Assembly: GCF_001715195.1 (NCBI RefSeq)
Contig: NZ_MDWE01000001.1
Span: forward strand, 109,912-173,911
Direction of reading: 5' to 3'
Source: Rhodohalobacter halophilus
GTDB taxonomy: Bacteria; Bacteroidota; Rhodothermia; Balneolales; Balneolaceae
DNA: 64,000 nt
A program made the position numbers and the translations under genes. How positions within the stretch are numbered: position 1 is the first letter of the stretch; every line of letters starts with the position of its first letter. Shown here in pieces: positions 1-9,793 of the stretch. The notes beneath the pieces are model-generated. The model saw only the letters and a list, made by a program, of their open reading frames with translations, did not search any database and was not told the origin of the DNA.

Positions 1-794
1 CCCGCGAGCATAACATGCTCTACATCTTTCTTCTTAACGGCACGTCGAAGTTTTGCAACCAGCACATCTGTAATTGCCGCCGATACACTTGCACAAATAT
101 CATTCAAATTTTGTTGAACAAACTCTTCTCCTTTCTCCTGCGTGTAGTACAGAACGCTCGTTTTTAATCCTGAAAAACTGAAATCCAGACCTTTATTAAT
201 CATTGAGCGTGGAAAATCGTGAAATTCGGGGTTTCCCTCCTTTGCCAGCATATCAACAACAGGACCCGCCGGATATGGCAGCCCCAGAATTTTACCAATC
301 TTGTCGAATGCCTCTCCAGCTGCATCATCTCTGGTTTCACCAAGCACTTCATGATGAAAAGCCTTTTTTACATAAACAAGCCGAGTGTGTCCGCCCGATA
401 CAATCAAGCCGACAAATGGATACACCTCATTGTGTTCAATGAAATTGGCGTAAAGATGAGCGTCGATATGATTAACACCAATTATCGGTTTTTGATAGGT
501 GAGAGCCAGCCCTTTGGCAAAACTGAGCCCCACCAGAAGTGACCCGATTAATCCCGGCCCCTGTGCAACGGCTATCACATCCACCTCATTCATCGATATT
601 TCAGCTTCAACCAGTGCCTGCTGCACTGTTTTCCAAATCGTTTTATGATGCGCCCTGGATGCCAGTTCCGGCACTACCCCTCCGAACTGTTCGTGAATGG
701 ATTGTGAGGCGATAATATTTGAAAGAATCTCACCGTCTTTCCAAACAGCTGCTGCTGTTTCATCGCAGGAAGATTCTATTCCGAGTACATTCAT
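1..794 (-). CDS. tsaD: tRNA N6-threonylcarbamoyladenosine transferase TsaD (partial, 3' end outside window)
   Basis: Catalytic subunit that transfers the threonylcarbamoyl group to A37 of ANN-decoding tRNAs, working with TsaB and TsaE in the cytoplasm. The minus-strand translation opens MNVLGIESSCDET, the ASKHA-fold signature of the family, and carries the metal-binding NHIDAH motif (His109 and His113), followed by VSGGHT and AGEAFDKIGK. About 264 residues are visible and the rest lies beyond position 1. The ATG at 794 is preferred over the in-frame alternatives because the family starts at this point. It lies downstream of the dnaK terminator, so it is probably transcribed separately. A tsaE homologue is also present at 26818-27234, so two of the t6A genes are in this window but not together. 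Confidence 0.96.
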   Translation of the reverse strand, partial: MNVLGIESSCDETAAAVWKDGEILSNIIASQSIHEQFGGVVPELASRAHHKTIWKTVQQALVEAEISMNEVDVIAVAQGPGLIGSLLVGLSFAKGLALTYQKPIIGVNHIDAHLYANFIEHNEVYPFVGLIVSGGHTRLVYVKKAFHHEVLGETRDDAAGEAFDKIGKILGLPYPAGPVVDMLAKEGNPEFHDFPRSMINKGLDFSFSGLKTSVLYYTQEKGEEFVQQNLNDICASVSAAITDVLVAKLRRAVKKKDVEHVMLA

Positions 795-865
795 TTAAGC
801 CTGTATTGTTTTTAAACCGTCTGTTTCTACAGTCTCAAATATACGATTAAATCTAACCGGGATAT

Positions 866-899
866 AAAAAAAGCCCGCCTCCAACAGAAGCGGGCTTTC
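866..899 (-). terminator. Rho-independent terminator of hsp20-dnaK
   Basis: A hairpin with arms AAAGCCCGC (870-878) and GCGGGCTTT (890-898) has, read on the minus strand, a run of T residues directly after the second arm. It sits 28 bp past the dnaK stop codon and before the tsaD start, so it should end the chaperone transcript. Confidence 0.85.
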
Positions 900-926
900 A
901 ATGATCTGTTTATGAATCAAAGAAAT

Positions 927-2855
927 TTACTTTTTCTCATCATCATCTTCATCAACTACTTCGAAGTCTGCATCTACGGCATCATCGCCTTCGGCTGACT
1001 CTTCAGCATCAGCAGCACCGTCTTGAGCAGCTCCACCGGCTTGCTGTTCAGCTTCTGCGGCTTGATAAATCTCCTGGGAAGCTGCAGCCCAAACTTGATT
1101 CAGTTCTTCGATAGCGGGTTCAATTTCATCCACTTTCTCCTCTTTATGGAGCTCTTCCAGCTTGTTGAGCGCACCTTCGATCTTACTCTTATTCTCATCA
1201 GAGATCTTATCTTTGTGCTCATCCAGCTGCTTCTTGGTAGAGAAGATCAGAGAGTCTGCCTTATTGAGAGTTTCAATTCGCTCACGCACTTTTTTATCCT
1301 CTTCTGCGTGCTCTTCGGCAGCGTTCTTCATCTTTTCAATCTCCTCCTCGCTCAATCCGGAAGATGATTCAATTCGGATACTCTGCTCTTTACCGGTGCC
1401 TTTATCCTTCGCGCTTACATTTAACACACCGTTGGCGTCAATATCGAATGTTACCTCAATTTGAGGTACACCGCGTGGTGCCGGCGGGATACCGTCCAGG
1501 TGGAACCGGCCGAGTGTGCGGTTATCTTTAGCCTGAGCACGTTCACCCTGAAGAATATGAATCTCCACACTGCTTTGATTATCTGCAGCCGTTGAGAATG
1601 TCTCTTTCTTGCTTGTCGGAATTGTCGTATTTGCTTCAATCAATTTGGTCATTACACCGCCAAGAGTTTCAATACCGAGCGTAAGTGGTGTAACGTCGAG
1701 GAGCACAACATCGTCCACGTCTCCGGTCAGAACTCCACCCTGAATTGCAGCACCTACGGCCACAACTTCATCCGGATTCACACCTTTACTTGGATCTTTT
1801 CCAAAGAACTCCTTCACCACTTCCTGAATCTTTGGAATACGTGTTGAACCACCTACAAGAATGACCTGATCGATCTCATTCTTGGATATTCCGGCATCTT
1901 TCAGCGCTTTTTCACACGGTTTGATGGTTCTCTTCACCAGATCATCCACCAGTTGCTCAAACTTAGAGCGGGTAATGTCAATATTCAGGTGCTTTGGACC
2001 GGAATCAGTTGCGGTGATAAATGGAAGGTTCACATTTGTTTTCTGTGAACTTGAAAGTTCAATCTTGGCTTTTTCGGCAGCATCTTTTAGTCGCTGCATT
2101 GCCATCGGATCTTTTCGCAGATCAATGCCTTCATCTTTCTTAAACTCATCAGCCAGGAAGTTAATCAAACGCTGGTCAAAGTCGTCACCACCCAGGTGAG
2201 TATCGCCACTGGTTGATTTCACTTCAAATACACCGTCGCCAAGATCGAGAACGGAAACGTCGAATGTACCTCCACCAAGGTCATAAACAATAATCGTCTG
2301 ATCGTCATCTTTCTTGTCAAGGCCGTACGCCAGCGATGCAGCCGTTGGCTCATTAATAATTCGCTTCACATCTAATCCGGCAATTTTTCCGGCTTCCTGT
2401 GTTGCTTTACGCTGTGCATCGTTAAAGTATGCCGGTACGGTAACAACCGCTTCTTTCACTTCTTCGCCGAGATACTCTTCAGCTGTCTGCTTCATTTTTT
2501 GCAGAACCATTGCAGAAATCTCCTGCGGTGCATACTTGCGGTCATCAATCTCCACACGGGCGGTTCCGTCATCACCCTTTACCACCTTGTAGGAAACCTG
2601 CCCAATTTCATCTTTCACTTCGTTGAACATGCGTCCCATAAAGCGTTTGATAGATGAAACGGTTTTTTCCGGATTGGTAATTGCCTGTCGTTTTGCAGGC
2701 GCACCAACCAGGCGCTCTCCGTCTTTTGAAAATGCAACCACAGACGGTGTTGTTCGTCCACCCTCTGAGTTTTGAATGACAACAGGCTCTCCGCCTTCCA
2801 TAACGGAAACGCATGAGTTTGTTGTACCTAAGTCAATTCCTATAATCTTACCCAT
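927..2855 (-). CDS. dnaK: Molecular chaperone DnaK (Hsp70)
   Basis: ATP-dependent cytoplasmic chaperone. The 642-residue product has the usual length. It opens [18 protein letters not shown] (phosphate-binding loop of the actin-like ATPase) and contains [16 protein letters not shown] near residue 190 and [14 protein letters not shown] near residue 330. The substrate-binding domain begins after [16 protein letters not shown], followed by a helical lid and an acidic tail rich in Asp/Glu ending DDDEKK, as is typical of bacterial DnaK. The hsp20 gene lies 39 bp upstream on the same strand and a strong hairpin terminator follows, so the two form a small heat-shock operon. No dnaJ or grpE is adjacent. 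I saw no CIRCE element upstream. Confidence 0.98.
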   Translation of the reverse strand: MGKIIGIDLGTTNSCVSVMEGGEPVVIQNSEGGRTTPSVVAFSKDGERLVGAPAKRQAITNPEKTVSSIKRFMGRMFNEVKDEIGQVSYKVVKGDDGTARVEIDDRKYAPQEISAMVLQKMKQTAEEYLGEEVKEAVVTVPAYFNDAQRKATQEAGKIAGLDVKRIINEPTAASLAYGLDKKDDDQTIIVYDLGGGTFDVSVLDLGDGVFEVKSTSGDTHLGGDDFDQRLINFLADEFKKDEGIDLRKDPMAMQRLKDAAEKAKIELSSSQKTNVNLPFITATDSGPKHLNIDITRSKFEQLVDDLVKRTIKPCEKALKDAGISKNEIDQVILVGGSTRIPKIQEVVKEFFGKDPSKGVNPDEVVAVGAAIQGGVLTGDVDDVVLLDVTPLTLGIETLGGVMTKLIEANTTIPTSKKETFSTAADNQSSVEIHILQGERAQAKDNRTLGRFHLDGIPPAPRGVPQIEVTFDIDANGVLNVSAKDKGTGKEQSIRIESSSGLSEEEIEKMKNAAEEHAEEDKKVRERIETLNKADSLIFSTKKQLDEHKDKISDENKSKIEGALNKLEELHKEEKVDEIEPAIEELNQVWAAASQEIYQAAEAEQQAGGAAQDGAADAEESAEGDDAVDADFEVVDEDDDEKK

Positions 2856-2894
2856 AATATTAACCTCGTTTTACTTTTTATTCTAATAAACTGT

Positions 2895-3323
2895 TTAATT
2901 GATTGGAATGGACTGGCTGTCGCCGTCTTCTTCCGAAACTGTTTTTGAAACGGTAATCCTGAGCACCCCATCATTAAATTCCGCCTGAACCGATTTGGGA
3001 TCGGCACCTTCAGGCAGAGCAAATGCACGAGAAAAAGAACCCTGTTTTCGCTCACTTCTCACCAGTTTTTCATGATCTTCAAGAAACAACTCCCGATCGC
3101 CACTTACGGTAATAACTCCATTTTTCATCGTGATGGAGATCTGTTCCTTCTTCATTCCGGGCAGATCAAGGATTAACGAGAACTGTTTCTCACTTTCAAC
3201 CACATCACATTTTGGCTGAAAGTTGGAAGCCCCTTGCACGGGCACCGCTCGCTCTACGAGCTGCTGAATATCTCGTCCTAATTTTGAGAGTTGTTTTTCC
3301 AAATCAATACTGAAGTTGCTCAT
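2895..3323 (-). CDS. Hsp20/alpha-crystallin family small heat-shock protein
   Basis: ATP-independent holdase, 142 residues. The N-terminal ~45 residues are variable. The alpha-crystallin domain runs from about residue 48 to 135 and includes FSLILDLPGMKKEQISITMKNG and the conserved GVLRITV-type strand (DGVLRITVSK), followed by a short tail ending in the I-P-I motif (QSIPIN) that typically mediates oligomerisation. The gene precedes dnaK by 39 bp on the same strand, which suggests co-expression of holdase and refolding chaperone. The promoter should lie in the 119 bp between this gene and aroA. Confidence 0.93.
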   Translation of the reverse strand: MSNFSIDLEKQLSKLGRDIQQLVERAVPVQGASNFQPKCDVVESEKQFSLILDLPGMKKEQISITMKNGVITVSGDRELFLEDHEKLVRSERKQGSFSRAFALPEGADPKSVQAEFNDGVLRITVSKTVSEEDGDSQSIPIN

Positions 3324-3426
3324 GGTAATTTCAATTTTACCTGTATATGAGCAACCTCAATGCCAAGTTTACCCCAAGGCATTGATCACTGACGTATTGA
3401 CATGCAGACGAGAGGTTTAGTAAGGC

Positions 3427-3443
3427 GTTGCCAAATTGACAAC
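3427..3443. promoter_or_regulatory. 17-bp near-perfect inverted repeat at aroA 3' end
   Basis: GTTGCCAAATTGACAAC pairs in 7 of 8 positions around a central base and overlaps the last base of the aroA stop codon, upstream of hsp20. No T-run follows it on the minus strand, so it is not a standard terminator. It could be an operator for hsp20-dnaK or simply chance. Confidence 0.25.
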
Positions 3444-4732
3444 TACGATTGGATAAGCTGATGCAAATGTGTCCAGAAGTCCGGGTAAGAAATGGCAGTA
3501 CACTCTGCATCTTCAACTTCAGAAAGCCCGGAGCCGCGAGTTGCCAACACCGCAGCTGCCATTGCCATTCGGTGGTCGTGGTGCGATTTAAACCTTGCCG
3601 GCCTTGGAGTAAATTGAGGATCACCGTAAATCACCATGCCATCCTTTTTCAGTTCAATCTCTGCACCCGATGCAGTCAAAATCTCAGCCATGGCCGAGAG
3701 ACGGTCGGTCTCTTTATGGCGAAGCTCTTCCGCTCCGGAGATAACTGATTTACCATCGGCAAAACACATCGCCACCATCAAAACAGGGAGCTCATCAATG
3801 CAGTTTGGAATGAGTTTTGGATCAAGGTTAATCGGGTTCAAATTAGCCGAAGTAATAGTCAGGTCAGCTACAGGTTCTTTTCCGGCAAATGTGCTGTTTG
3901 ATATCTCAAAATTTGCACCCATCTCTTCAAGAATATGAAAGGCACCCGTTCGTGAGGGATTCATCCCAACATGTTTCAGACTAAGCTTGCTCTCGGGGTT
4001 TATGGATGACGCCACAAGCCAGAAAGCTGCTGCTGAAAAATCTCCCGGTACTGCATATGATTGTGCAGGTATCACATCACTTCTGCTGCTTTGAATTAAT
4101 TTACCCGACCCATAAGCCTCTGATTTCAGATTCAACAGTCTCTCAGTGTGGTCCCGGCTTTGCACGGTCTCCACAACTTCAGTCGGTTTCTCTCCAAACA
4201 ACCCGGCCAGAAGAACACAAGACTTTAGCTGTGCACTTGCAATGGGAAGCGGATAGCGTATCGGCTTAATGCCGCTATTAAGGCCAATTTTTAATGGTGC
4301 GAATTCATGGTCACGCCCATCAATGCTGGCTCCCATCTGCTTCAGCGGTTCAATAATTCTTTTCATTGTACGAGATGATAGAGAGTCGTCCCCTACCATT
4401 TCACACTCAATTCCGGCCGCACTCACGATTCCGGCAAGCAGACGCATGGTTGTTCCCGAGTTTCCACAGTTGAGAGGTGAATCCGGCTTTTTGAATCCGT
4501 CTCGTCCAACTCCTTTAATTTCAACCCGGTTGCCGGTTTGCTGAACAGAAACACCCAACTGACGTAAACATGAGAGTGTACTCTGCGGATCAGCCGCTGA
4601 CGAGTAGTTGTCGATAATGCTTATTTCACTGCTGATTGCAGCAAACATTGCCGCCCGATGCGAAATTGATTTATCCGGCGGCATCTGAATGGTACCTGCC
4701 AGACTGCCGGCAGGTTCTGTTTTTTGAATCAT
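3443..4732 (-). CDS. aroA: 3-phosphoshikimate 1-carboxyvinyltransferase (EPSP synthase)
   Basis: Sixth step of the shikimate pathway: joins shikimate-3-phosphate and phosphoenolpyruvate to give EPSP. The 429-residue length is normal. Visible signatures are PPDKSISHRA near residue 18 (substrate-binding Lys and Arg), LNCGNSGTTMRLLAG near residue 87 and the late HKETDRLSAMAEIL and DHRMAMA motifs. The start codon at 4732 lies 2 nt after the stop of the upstream TPR gene, so both are probably on one transcript. The pairing of aroA with a secreted TPR protein is not an obvious functional link. Confidence 0.97.
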   Translation of the reverse strand: MIQKTEPAGSLAGTIQMPPDKSISHRAAMFAAISSEISIIDNYSSAADPQSTLSCLRQLGVSVQQTGNRVEIKGVGRDGFKKPDSPLNCGNSGTTMRLLAGIVSAAGIECEMVGDDSLSSRTMKRIIEPLKQMGASIDGRDHEFAPLKIGLNSGIKPIRYPLPIASAQLKSCVLLAGLFGEKPTEVVETVQSRDHTERLLNLKSEAYGSGKLIQSSRSDVIPAQSYAVPGDFSAAAFWLVASSINPESKLSLKHVGMNPSRTGAFHILEEMGANFEISNSTFAGKEPVADLTITSANLNPINLDPKLIPNCIDELPVLMVAMCFADGKSVISGAEELRHKETDRLSAMAEILTASGAEIELKKDGMVIYGDPQFTPRPARFKSHHDHRMAMAAAVLATRGSGLSEVEDAECTAISYPDFWTHLHQLIQS

Positions 4733-4734
4733 GA

Positions 4735-7722
4735 TTAATTTCTGTTGAGCAGATTTTGGGCTTTTTCAGCTCCCGAGGTTCCCGGATATCGATCTACGAT
4801 GGATTCAAGAAGAGAAATAGCGTCACCCCGACGACCTTCCCGTATGTGAATTTCCGCAATTTTATACTGTGCTTCAGCAACCCAAATGTCATAGGTCTCA
4901 AAAAGAACCTGAACTCTGGAAAATGCCTCTCGGGCGGCCTCAGAATCACCTGCTTCCAGAAAAGTCTGACCAAGTAAATATTGGGCTTCGGCTCCGGTAT
5001 CCGTAGTATTATTCTCTGCTACAAGGGAGAAAAATCGTCTGGCTTCATCAACACGGCCATCTTCAAGCAGAACTTTCCCCATTCCAATCCGGGCCGGATC
5101 ACTGTTCTCATTTATTGAAAGCACCTCTTCATAATACTGACGTGCCCGGTTAACATTACCCAATGCAAGGTTTGCATCACCCATGCCCAAAATCCCCTCC
5201 TGGCGATAACGGGAGTCGGTTTCAATCAATTGTTCGAAACGATTTAATGATTGCTGATAGTTACCTTCTTCATAATGCAGACGGCCAAGTTCCGATAGTG
5301 CGCCGGCCGTTTGGTCAGAATTTGGATAGTCGTTCACCAAGGTTTCAAGTGCCTCAATGGCCGCCACTCGATTATTAACTCTTTCATAGGCGTCTGCCAT
5401 ATTCATGTAGGCTTCGGGAACCAGCTCCGTGTTATTGGTAATTCGCAAGTACTGCCTGAACTCATCCACCGCTGCTTCGTAATCACCCGATTGCATCATA
5501 TTTTCGGCCTGTCGAAATCTGAGTCGATCCGCCGTTGAAGAGGTCGGATTATCTGCCAGAAAGTCTTCCAGTACATCAGTTGACGTATCCTCTTCACCAG
5601 CGGAGAGCTGTGCAAACTGAATTCCGTTAATCGCTTCAATGATGTAGCTGCTTCGAGGATAATCTTCCAACACCTGCCGATAGGCGGAAATTGCCTGATC
5701 ATACTGTCCGGCATTGTAGTAAGAGTCGCCAATATTATATTGTGCACGAGCTGCCCATTCTGTTCCGGGGTATCGATTGATCACGGTTCTGAACTCCTCA
5801 ATCGCCTGATCATAATTGCCGGTATTCAAATAGATGTAGGCGATATTATACTGTGCTTGTTCGCGCAATGTGGAATAGGGATAAATTCTAAGCACCCTTC
5901 TAAATTGTGAAACAGCTTCAAAATTTTGATTCATTCTGTAATGGCTGTTTGCAACCTGAAACATTGCGTAATCACCGCCCGGCTCAGCCCCTATTGCCAT
6001 GTTGTAATATCTGAGTGCTTCGCGATATTCCCCTTGTGCATAATAGGCATCCCCGATACGAAGCTGTGTATCAGTATCGTAGGGGAAAAGTGCCATGGAC
6101 GGCGGCTCATAATTCTCAAGAAAATCGATCAGCGGATCGGTTGCATTTTCAAAATCCCCCATCATAAAATAGGACCAGCCGAGTGCGTATTTTGCTGCTC
6201 CGACCAGTTCATGATTTGGATAGCGCTCTATAAAACGGGCATACTGTTGTGCGGCGGGACCAAAATTTCTGATTTGATAATGAGCATCTGCGCTCCAGAA
6301 AAGTGCTTCACGACCCAGCGGTGAGTCAGGGGATTCATCATGAACCCGTTCAAAATCGGGTTGAGACTGGGCAAATGCCTGATTGCTGTATTGCACCCAT
6401 GCCCGTTGAAACCTCGCCTGTCTTTTCACAGCGGGGTCCAGATCAGCCAGTTCATCTGCTATCTCAAATGTTTCAAGTGCTCGGGTATACTCCCCGTTTG
6501 CAAAATAGACTTCACCCAAAAATGTAATGACGTCGCCGGGATTTTCAAGCTCGTCGGCTCGTTGTGCCAGCGGACGTAAAGCCTCAATTGCTTCGCCGTA
6601 AAAGCCTACTTCAAAAGCCAAAACGGCCCATTCAAAATATGCTTGCTCAGAAAAAACTCCGTAGTCGTATCGATCCCCAAATTCACGAAATGTTTCGATC
6701 GCCTGATCTGAACGGCCGGCCATTTTCTCATTGGCGCCTTTGTAGTAAAGTGCCTTTCTTGCCAGTTCATCATCTCCTTGAGCAGCTTCGCCAAATGATC
6801 TGGCAGCCCAGTGATAGATCTCCTGCTTGTGATAAACCCACCCAAGCCCATAATGGGCAATTCTCAAATCGTCATCTTCATTCGCACCATTAATATATTG
6901 ACGGTAAAACCGAGTGGCATCCTCATATCGGTTCAGTGCATTGTAACTCTCTGCCGTGAGGTAAACAGCCTTCTGGCGTCCTTCATGGTCAAGGTTTGGC
7001 AGTGCATCTTGAAAGGCTCCGATCGCATCTTCAAAATTTCCTTGCTGGTAGTACGACTCGCCAAGTGCAGTTCCAATTCGCCGGGTCATTGGGTCGAGCG
7101 GGTGCCGTTCCCTGAGCAGTTCAAATGCATCAGCCGATTCAGAAAACCTCTCCTCTTCCAGGAAGAGCCGACCTCTTGCATAGAGTGCTTTTGGAGACCA
7201 TTCACTGCGGCGATGCTCATCAGATAGTGTCAGAAAGTATTGCCTTGCCTGCTCAAAATCACCATACTCCGCAGATGTTTCCCCAAGCATGTAGTATAGT
7301 TCTGCACGCTCCCGGTTTGATTGCGGATAGTTCAGTGCCTCATCCATCCGGCTTATTGCCGCCTCTAAATCACCCTGTTCTTTGTGAAGATTTGCCAGCT
7401 CCTTCAGTAAAACCGAAGATTTATTGCTGCCCGGATACATCTGAACAAAACGATCAACATGTGTATTTACACCCAGGGAGTCGACCTTTATGAAAGCGCG
7501 GGCATGCAGAAATGAGGCCATTTCTTTAGTTATTTCACTCTCTGCCTCCAACATTGCTTGCTCCAGTAGTGGAATGGAGGAGTCGTACAGCCCTTTATCA
7601 AACAGATGAATAGCCTCTTTTAAGGATGGCTGATAAGATTCCTGGTTCTGTTGGGCTAAAAGTGTTGCCGGAAAAGATAAAATCAGTACAGTAAGGCAGT
7701 AGTAGCGTAACGTTCGGCTCAT
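4735..7722 (-). CDS. Large secreted tetratricopeptide-repeat protein
   Basis: About 995 residues. I chose the ATG at 7722 because it begins a good signal peptide (MSRTLRYYCLTVLILSFPATLLAQQ); a longer reading frame upstream has no such signal. The mature protein is almost wholly TPR/Sel1-like repeats: units of about 34-37 residues with A-x-Y-x-x-G-x-x-Y-x-x-G/A-x-x-x-Y periodicity, for example YNIGDSYYNAGQYDQAISAY and YNIAYIYLNTGNYDQAIEEF. It resembles periplasmic or outer-membrane TPR scaffolds (YbgF/BamD-like repeat sets) common in Bacteroidota. The partner is unknown. aroA follows immediately. Confidence 0.85.
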   Translation of the reverse strand: MSRTLRYYCLTVLILSFPATLLAQQNQESYQPSLKEAIHLFDKGLYDSSIPLLEQAMLEAESEITKEMASFLHARAFIKVDSLGVNTHVDRFVQMYPGSNKSSVLLKELANLHKEQGDLEAAISRMDEALNYPQSNRERAELYYMLGETSAEYGDFEQARQYFLTLSDEHRRSEWSPKALYARGRLFLEEERFSESADAFELLRERHPLDPMTRRIGTALGESYYQQGNFEDAIGAFQDALPNLDHEGRQKAVYLTAESYNALNRYEDATRFYRQYINGANEDDDLRIAHYGLGWVYHKQEIYHWAARSFGEAAQGDDELARKALYYKGANEKMAGRSDQAIETFREFGDRYDYGVFSEQAYFEWAVLAFEVGFYGEAIEALRPLAQRADELENPGDVITFLGEVYFANGEYTRALETFEIADELADLDPAVKRQARFQRAWVQYSNQAFAQSQPDFERVHDESPDSPLGREALFWSADAHYQIRNFGPAAQQYARFIERYPNHELVGAAKYALGWSYFMMGDFENATDPLIDFLENYEPPSMALFPYDTDTQLRIGDAYYAQGEYREALRYYNMAIGAEPGGDYAMFQVANSHYRMNQNFEAVSQFRRVLRIYPYSTLREQAQYNIAYIYLNTGNYDQAIEEFRTVINRYPGTEWAARAQYNIGDSYYNAGQYDQAISAYRQVLEDYPRSSYIIEAINGIQFAQLSAGEEDTSTDVLEDFLADNPTSSTADRLRFRQAENMMQSGDYEAAVDEFRQYLRITNNTELVPEAYMNMADAYERVNNRVAAIEALETLVNDYPNSDQTAGALSELGRLHYEEGNYQQSLNRFEQLIETDSRYRQEGILGMGDANLALGNVNRARQYYEEVLSINENSDPARIGMGKVLLEDGRVDEARRFFSLVAENNTTDTGAEAQYLLGQTFLEAGDSEAAREAFSRVQVLFETYDIWVAEAQYKIAEIHIREGRRGDAISLLESIVDRYPGTSGAEKAQNLLNRN

Positions 7723-7810
7723 GAAATTTTCAGGATAATAGATTCTTTTAACGAGGTAAATATACCAATCAGCATTCAATCTAATCACCAAAATTTGATG
7801 ATTTTACAAA

Positions 7811-8479
7811 CTATACATCAAGATAGCGAAGCAGCTCATCCGCACGGGAAGAGATGTCTGTTTGAAACAGATCGTTTCTGTTCTCTGTGGTTGTGAGATA
7901 CCCATGACGCTGCAGAGAAGAAACAACGGCTGATGTATCGATATGGCTGATTTTAATCGATATTCGTAATCGAAGATTGTCACCCGAAGCCTGTTCAACC
8001 GTCAAACCAAGAATTTTGGCACCTTCCATTTCAATCAGATGAACCAGTTCTGAGATCGTAAAATCTTCTTTAGCCACATCAACCGTAAGGACCGATCCGG
8101 AAGTAGTAATATTGAGCATTTTTGAAAAAGCTTCCAGAATATCTTTTTTCTCTATCACTCCAAGATAACCACCTTCATCATCCACCACCGGTAGCAACCG
8201 GATTTCATGCTGAAGTATCAACCGGGCTACTTCAAACAGGTGCTGTCCCGCATATACAAAAATTGGGTTGTGCAGCTGAATCGAGTTTACAGGTGCCGAT
8301 TCATCTTTCTGATCGGCCACGTCTTCGAACTGAATAACTCCAACCAACCTCCCTGTTGATGGCTCAAGTACGGGAATCTGCGTGGCATGCCACGCATCCA
8401 TTTTGGCCAATACCGCAGAGATTGGGCTGTCGGGCCGGAGAGGAGTGAAATCGGTATTTAAAAGCTCTTTTGCTAACAC
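7811..8479 (-). CDS. CBS-domain pair protein with C-terminal ACT-like region
   Basis: 222 residues. Two CBS motifs fill roughly residues 1-120 (PISAVLAKMDAWHATQIPVL and LFEVARLILQHEIRLLPVVDDEGGYLGVIEKKDIL), a module that usually senses adenosyl nucleotides. The C-terminal part (about 130-205; VDVAKEDFTISELVHLIEME and RLRISIKISHIDTSAVVSSL) has the alternating strand-helix pattern of an ACT domain, so ligand sensing is likely. The start is GTG at 8479, one base beyond the stop codon of hflX; a nearby ATG is out of frame and closes after three codons. Co-transcription with hflX is likely. The target is unknown. Confidence 0.8.
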   Translation of the reverse strand: MLAKELLNTDFTPLRPDSPISAVLAKMDAWHATQIPVLEPSTGRLVGVIQFEDVADQKDESAPVNSIQLHNPIFVYAGQHLFEVARLILQHEIRLLPVVDDEGGYLGVIEKKDILEAFSKMLNITTSGSVLTVDVAKEDFTISELVHLIEMEGAKILGLTVEQASGDNLRLRISIKISHIDTSAVVSSLQRHGYLTTTENRNDLFQTDISSRADELLRYLDV

Positions 8480-8480
8480 G

Positions 8481-9767
8481 TCATTGGGAGTTTACCGGTT
8501 GAATTTCGGCCAGCATGCTTTCAAAACGATCTCGTTCTGCTTTTGACACGCTGCCTTCTATTGTAACGTGATTTCCTTCAAAATGTTCGCGATCAATTAC
8601 TGCCACTTCGTGCAAATATGCTACTGCCTTATAATGCGACATTGGAACATCGTATGCAAATTCTACATAATCCTCTTCTATAAGCGATGTAATTCGTTCT
8701 TTAAGCTTACCCAAGCCAATACCGCGGGCAGCTGAAACAAACACGGCTCCGGGGAACTCTTTTTTGAGATGTATCAACTGGTTTGGTTCAAGCCGATCGA
8801 TCTTGTTCAGCACAAGAATCATTTTCTTTCCTTCAATTTCTAACTCTTCAAGAGTTTCGCGAACAACGTCTATATAATCTTCAATTAATTTACTTGATGC
8901 ATCCACCACATGAAGAAGAATATCCGCATCCCGAACTTCATCCAATGTTGACTTAAAACTTTCAATCAGGTTGTGTGGCAGTTTTCGGATAAATCCTACC
9001 GTGTCGGATAACAATATTTGATGATCCTCCAGGTCAAGACGCCGAACAGTGGAGTCGAGCGTGGCGAAAAGACGATCTTCAGCCAGTACATTGGTATCGG
9101 TCAATGAATTCATCAGGGTGGATTTCCCTGCATTTGTATATCCAACCAGAGATACCCGAATCGTTCCTTGTCTGTTCTTGCGCTGTGTGGTTCGCTGTTT
9201 ATCGAGCTTTTCCAGCTTCTCTTTTAACGTAGAGATCCGTTTACCAATCAAACGCCGGTCAGTCTCGATCTGGGTTTCACCGGGTCCTTTTGTTCCAATC
9301 CCACCCTTCTGTCGAGAGAGGTGAGTCCAAAAGCGGGTCAGTCGTGGCAGCAAATACTGCAACTGAGCCAGCTCAACCTGCGTTTTTGCAGCCGCCGTTT
9401 TTGCACGTGATGCAAAAATATCCAGAATCAAACCGCTGCGATCCAGTACTTTATTGTCCACAGTTTTTTCAATGTTCCGTATCTGTGTGGGACTCAGATC
9501 ATCATCAAAAATCAATACGTCTGCACCCTTTTCTGAAGCCAATGTTTTTAATTCTCGCAGTTTGCCCGTTCCCACAAATGTTGTAGGGTCGGGGTGCGGA
9601 CGATTTTGCAGTATTTTCTCAACGGTGTCGGCACCGGCTGTATCGGTTAGCAATTCAAGCTCATCCAGATACTCTTCTGCCAGCCAGCGCGGTGTTTCAG
9701 GTCCGTAAATTCCCACCAGAATTGCTCTCTCTTTGTCGAGGGATGGTTTTCGTATATCGTCTAACAA
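8481..9767 (-). CDS. hflX: Ribosome-associated GTPase HflX
   Basis: Translational GTPase that splits stalled or heat-damaged ribosomes. The 428-residue product has the HflX N-terminal domain (about 15-190, including GTGKLRELK and the QVELAQLQYLLPRLTRFW / GGIGTKGPGETQIETDRR glycine-rich segment) followed by the G domain: G1 GYTNAGKST at residues 209-217, G3 DTVGFIRKLPH and G4 NKID. A CBS-ACT protein gene follows after a single base, implying a shared transcript. All nucleotide-binding residues I checked are present. Confidence 0.96.
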   Translation of the reverse strand: MLDDIRKPSLDKERAILVGIYGPETPRWLAEEYLDELELLTDTAGADTVEKILQNRPHPDPTTFVGTGKLRELKTLASEKGADVLIFDDDLSPTQIRNIEKTVDNKVLDRSGLILDIFASRAKTAAAKTQVELAQLQYLLPRLTRFWTHLSRQKGGIGTKGPGETQIETDRRLIGKRISTLKEKLEKLDKQRTTQRKNRQGTIRVSLVGYTNAGKSTLMNSLTDTNVLAEDRLFATLDSTVRRLDLEDHQILLSDTVGFIRKLPHNLIESFKSTLDEVRDADILLHVVDASSKLIEDYIDVVRETLEELEIEGKKMILVLNKIDRLEPNQLIHLKKEFPGAVFVSAARGIGLGKLKERITSLIEEDYVEFAYDVPMSHYKAVAYLHEVAVIDREHFEGNHVTIEGSVSKAERDRFESMLAEIQPVNSQ

Positions 9768-9793
9768 ATTCTTATAGCCTAATTAGAGTGAAA

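Noticed and set aside
5926..6324. Plus-strand ORF opposite the TPR protein
   Set aside because: It is antisense to a repeat-rich gene with signal peptide, so it is more likely an artefact of composition.
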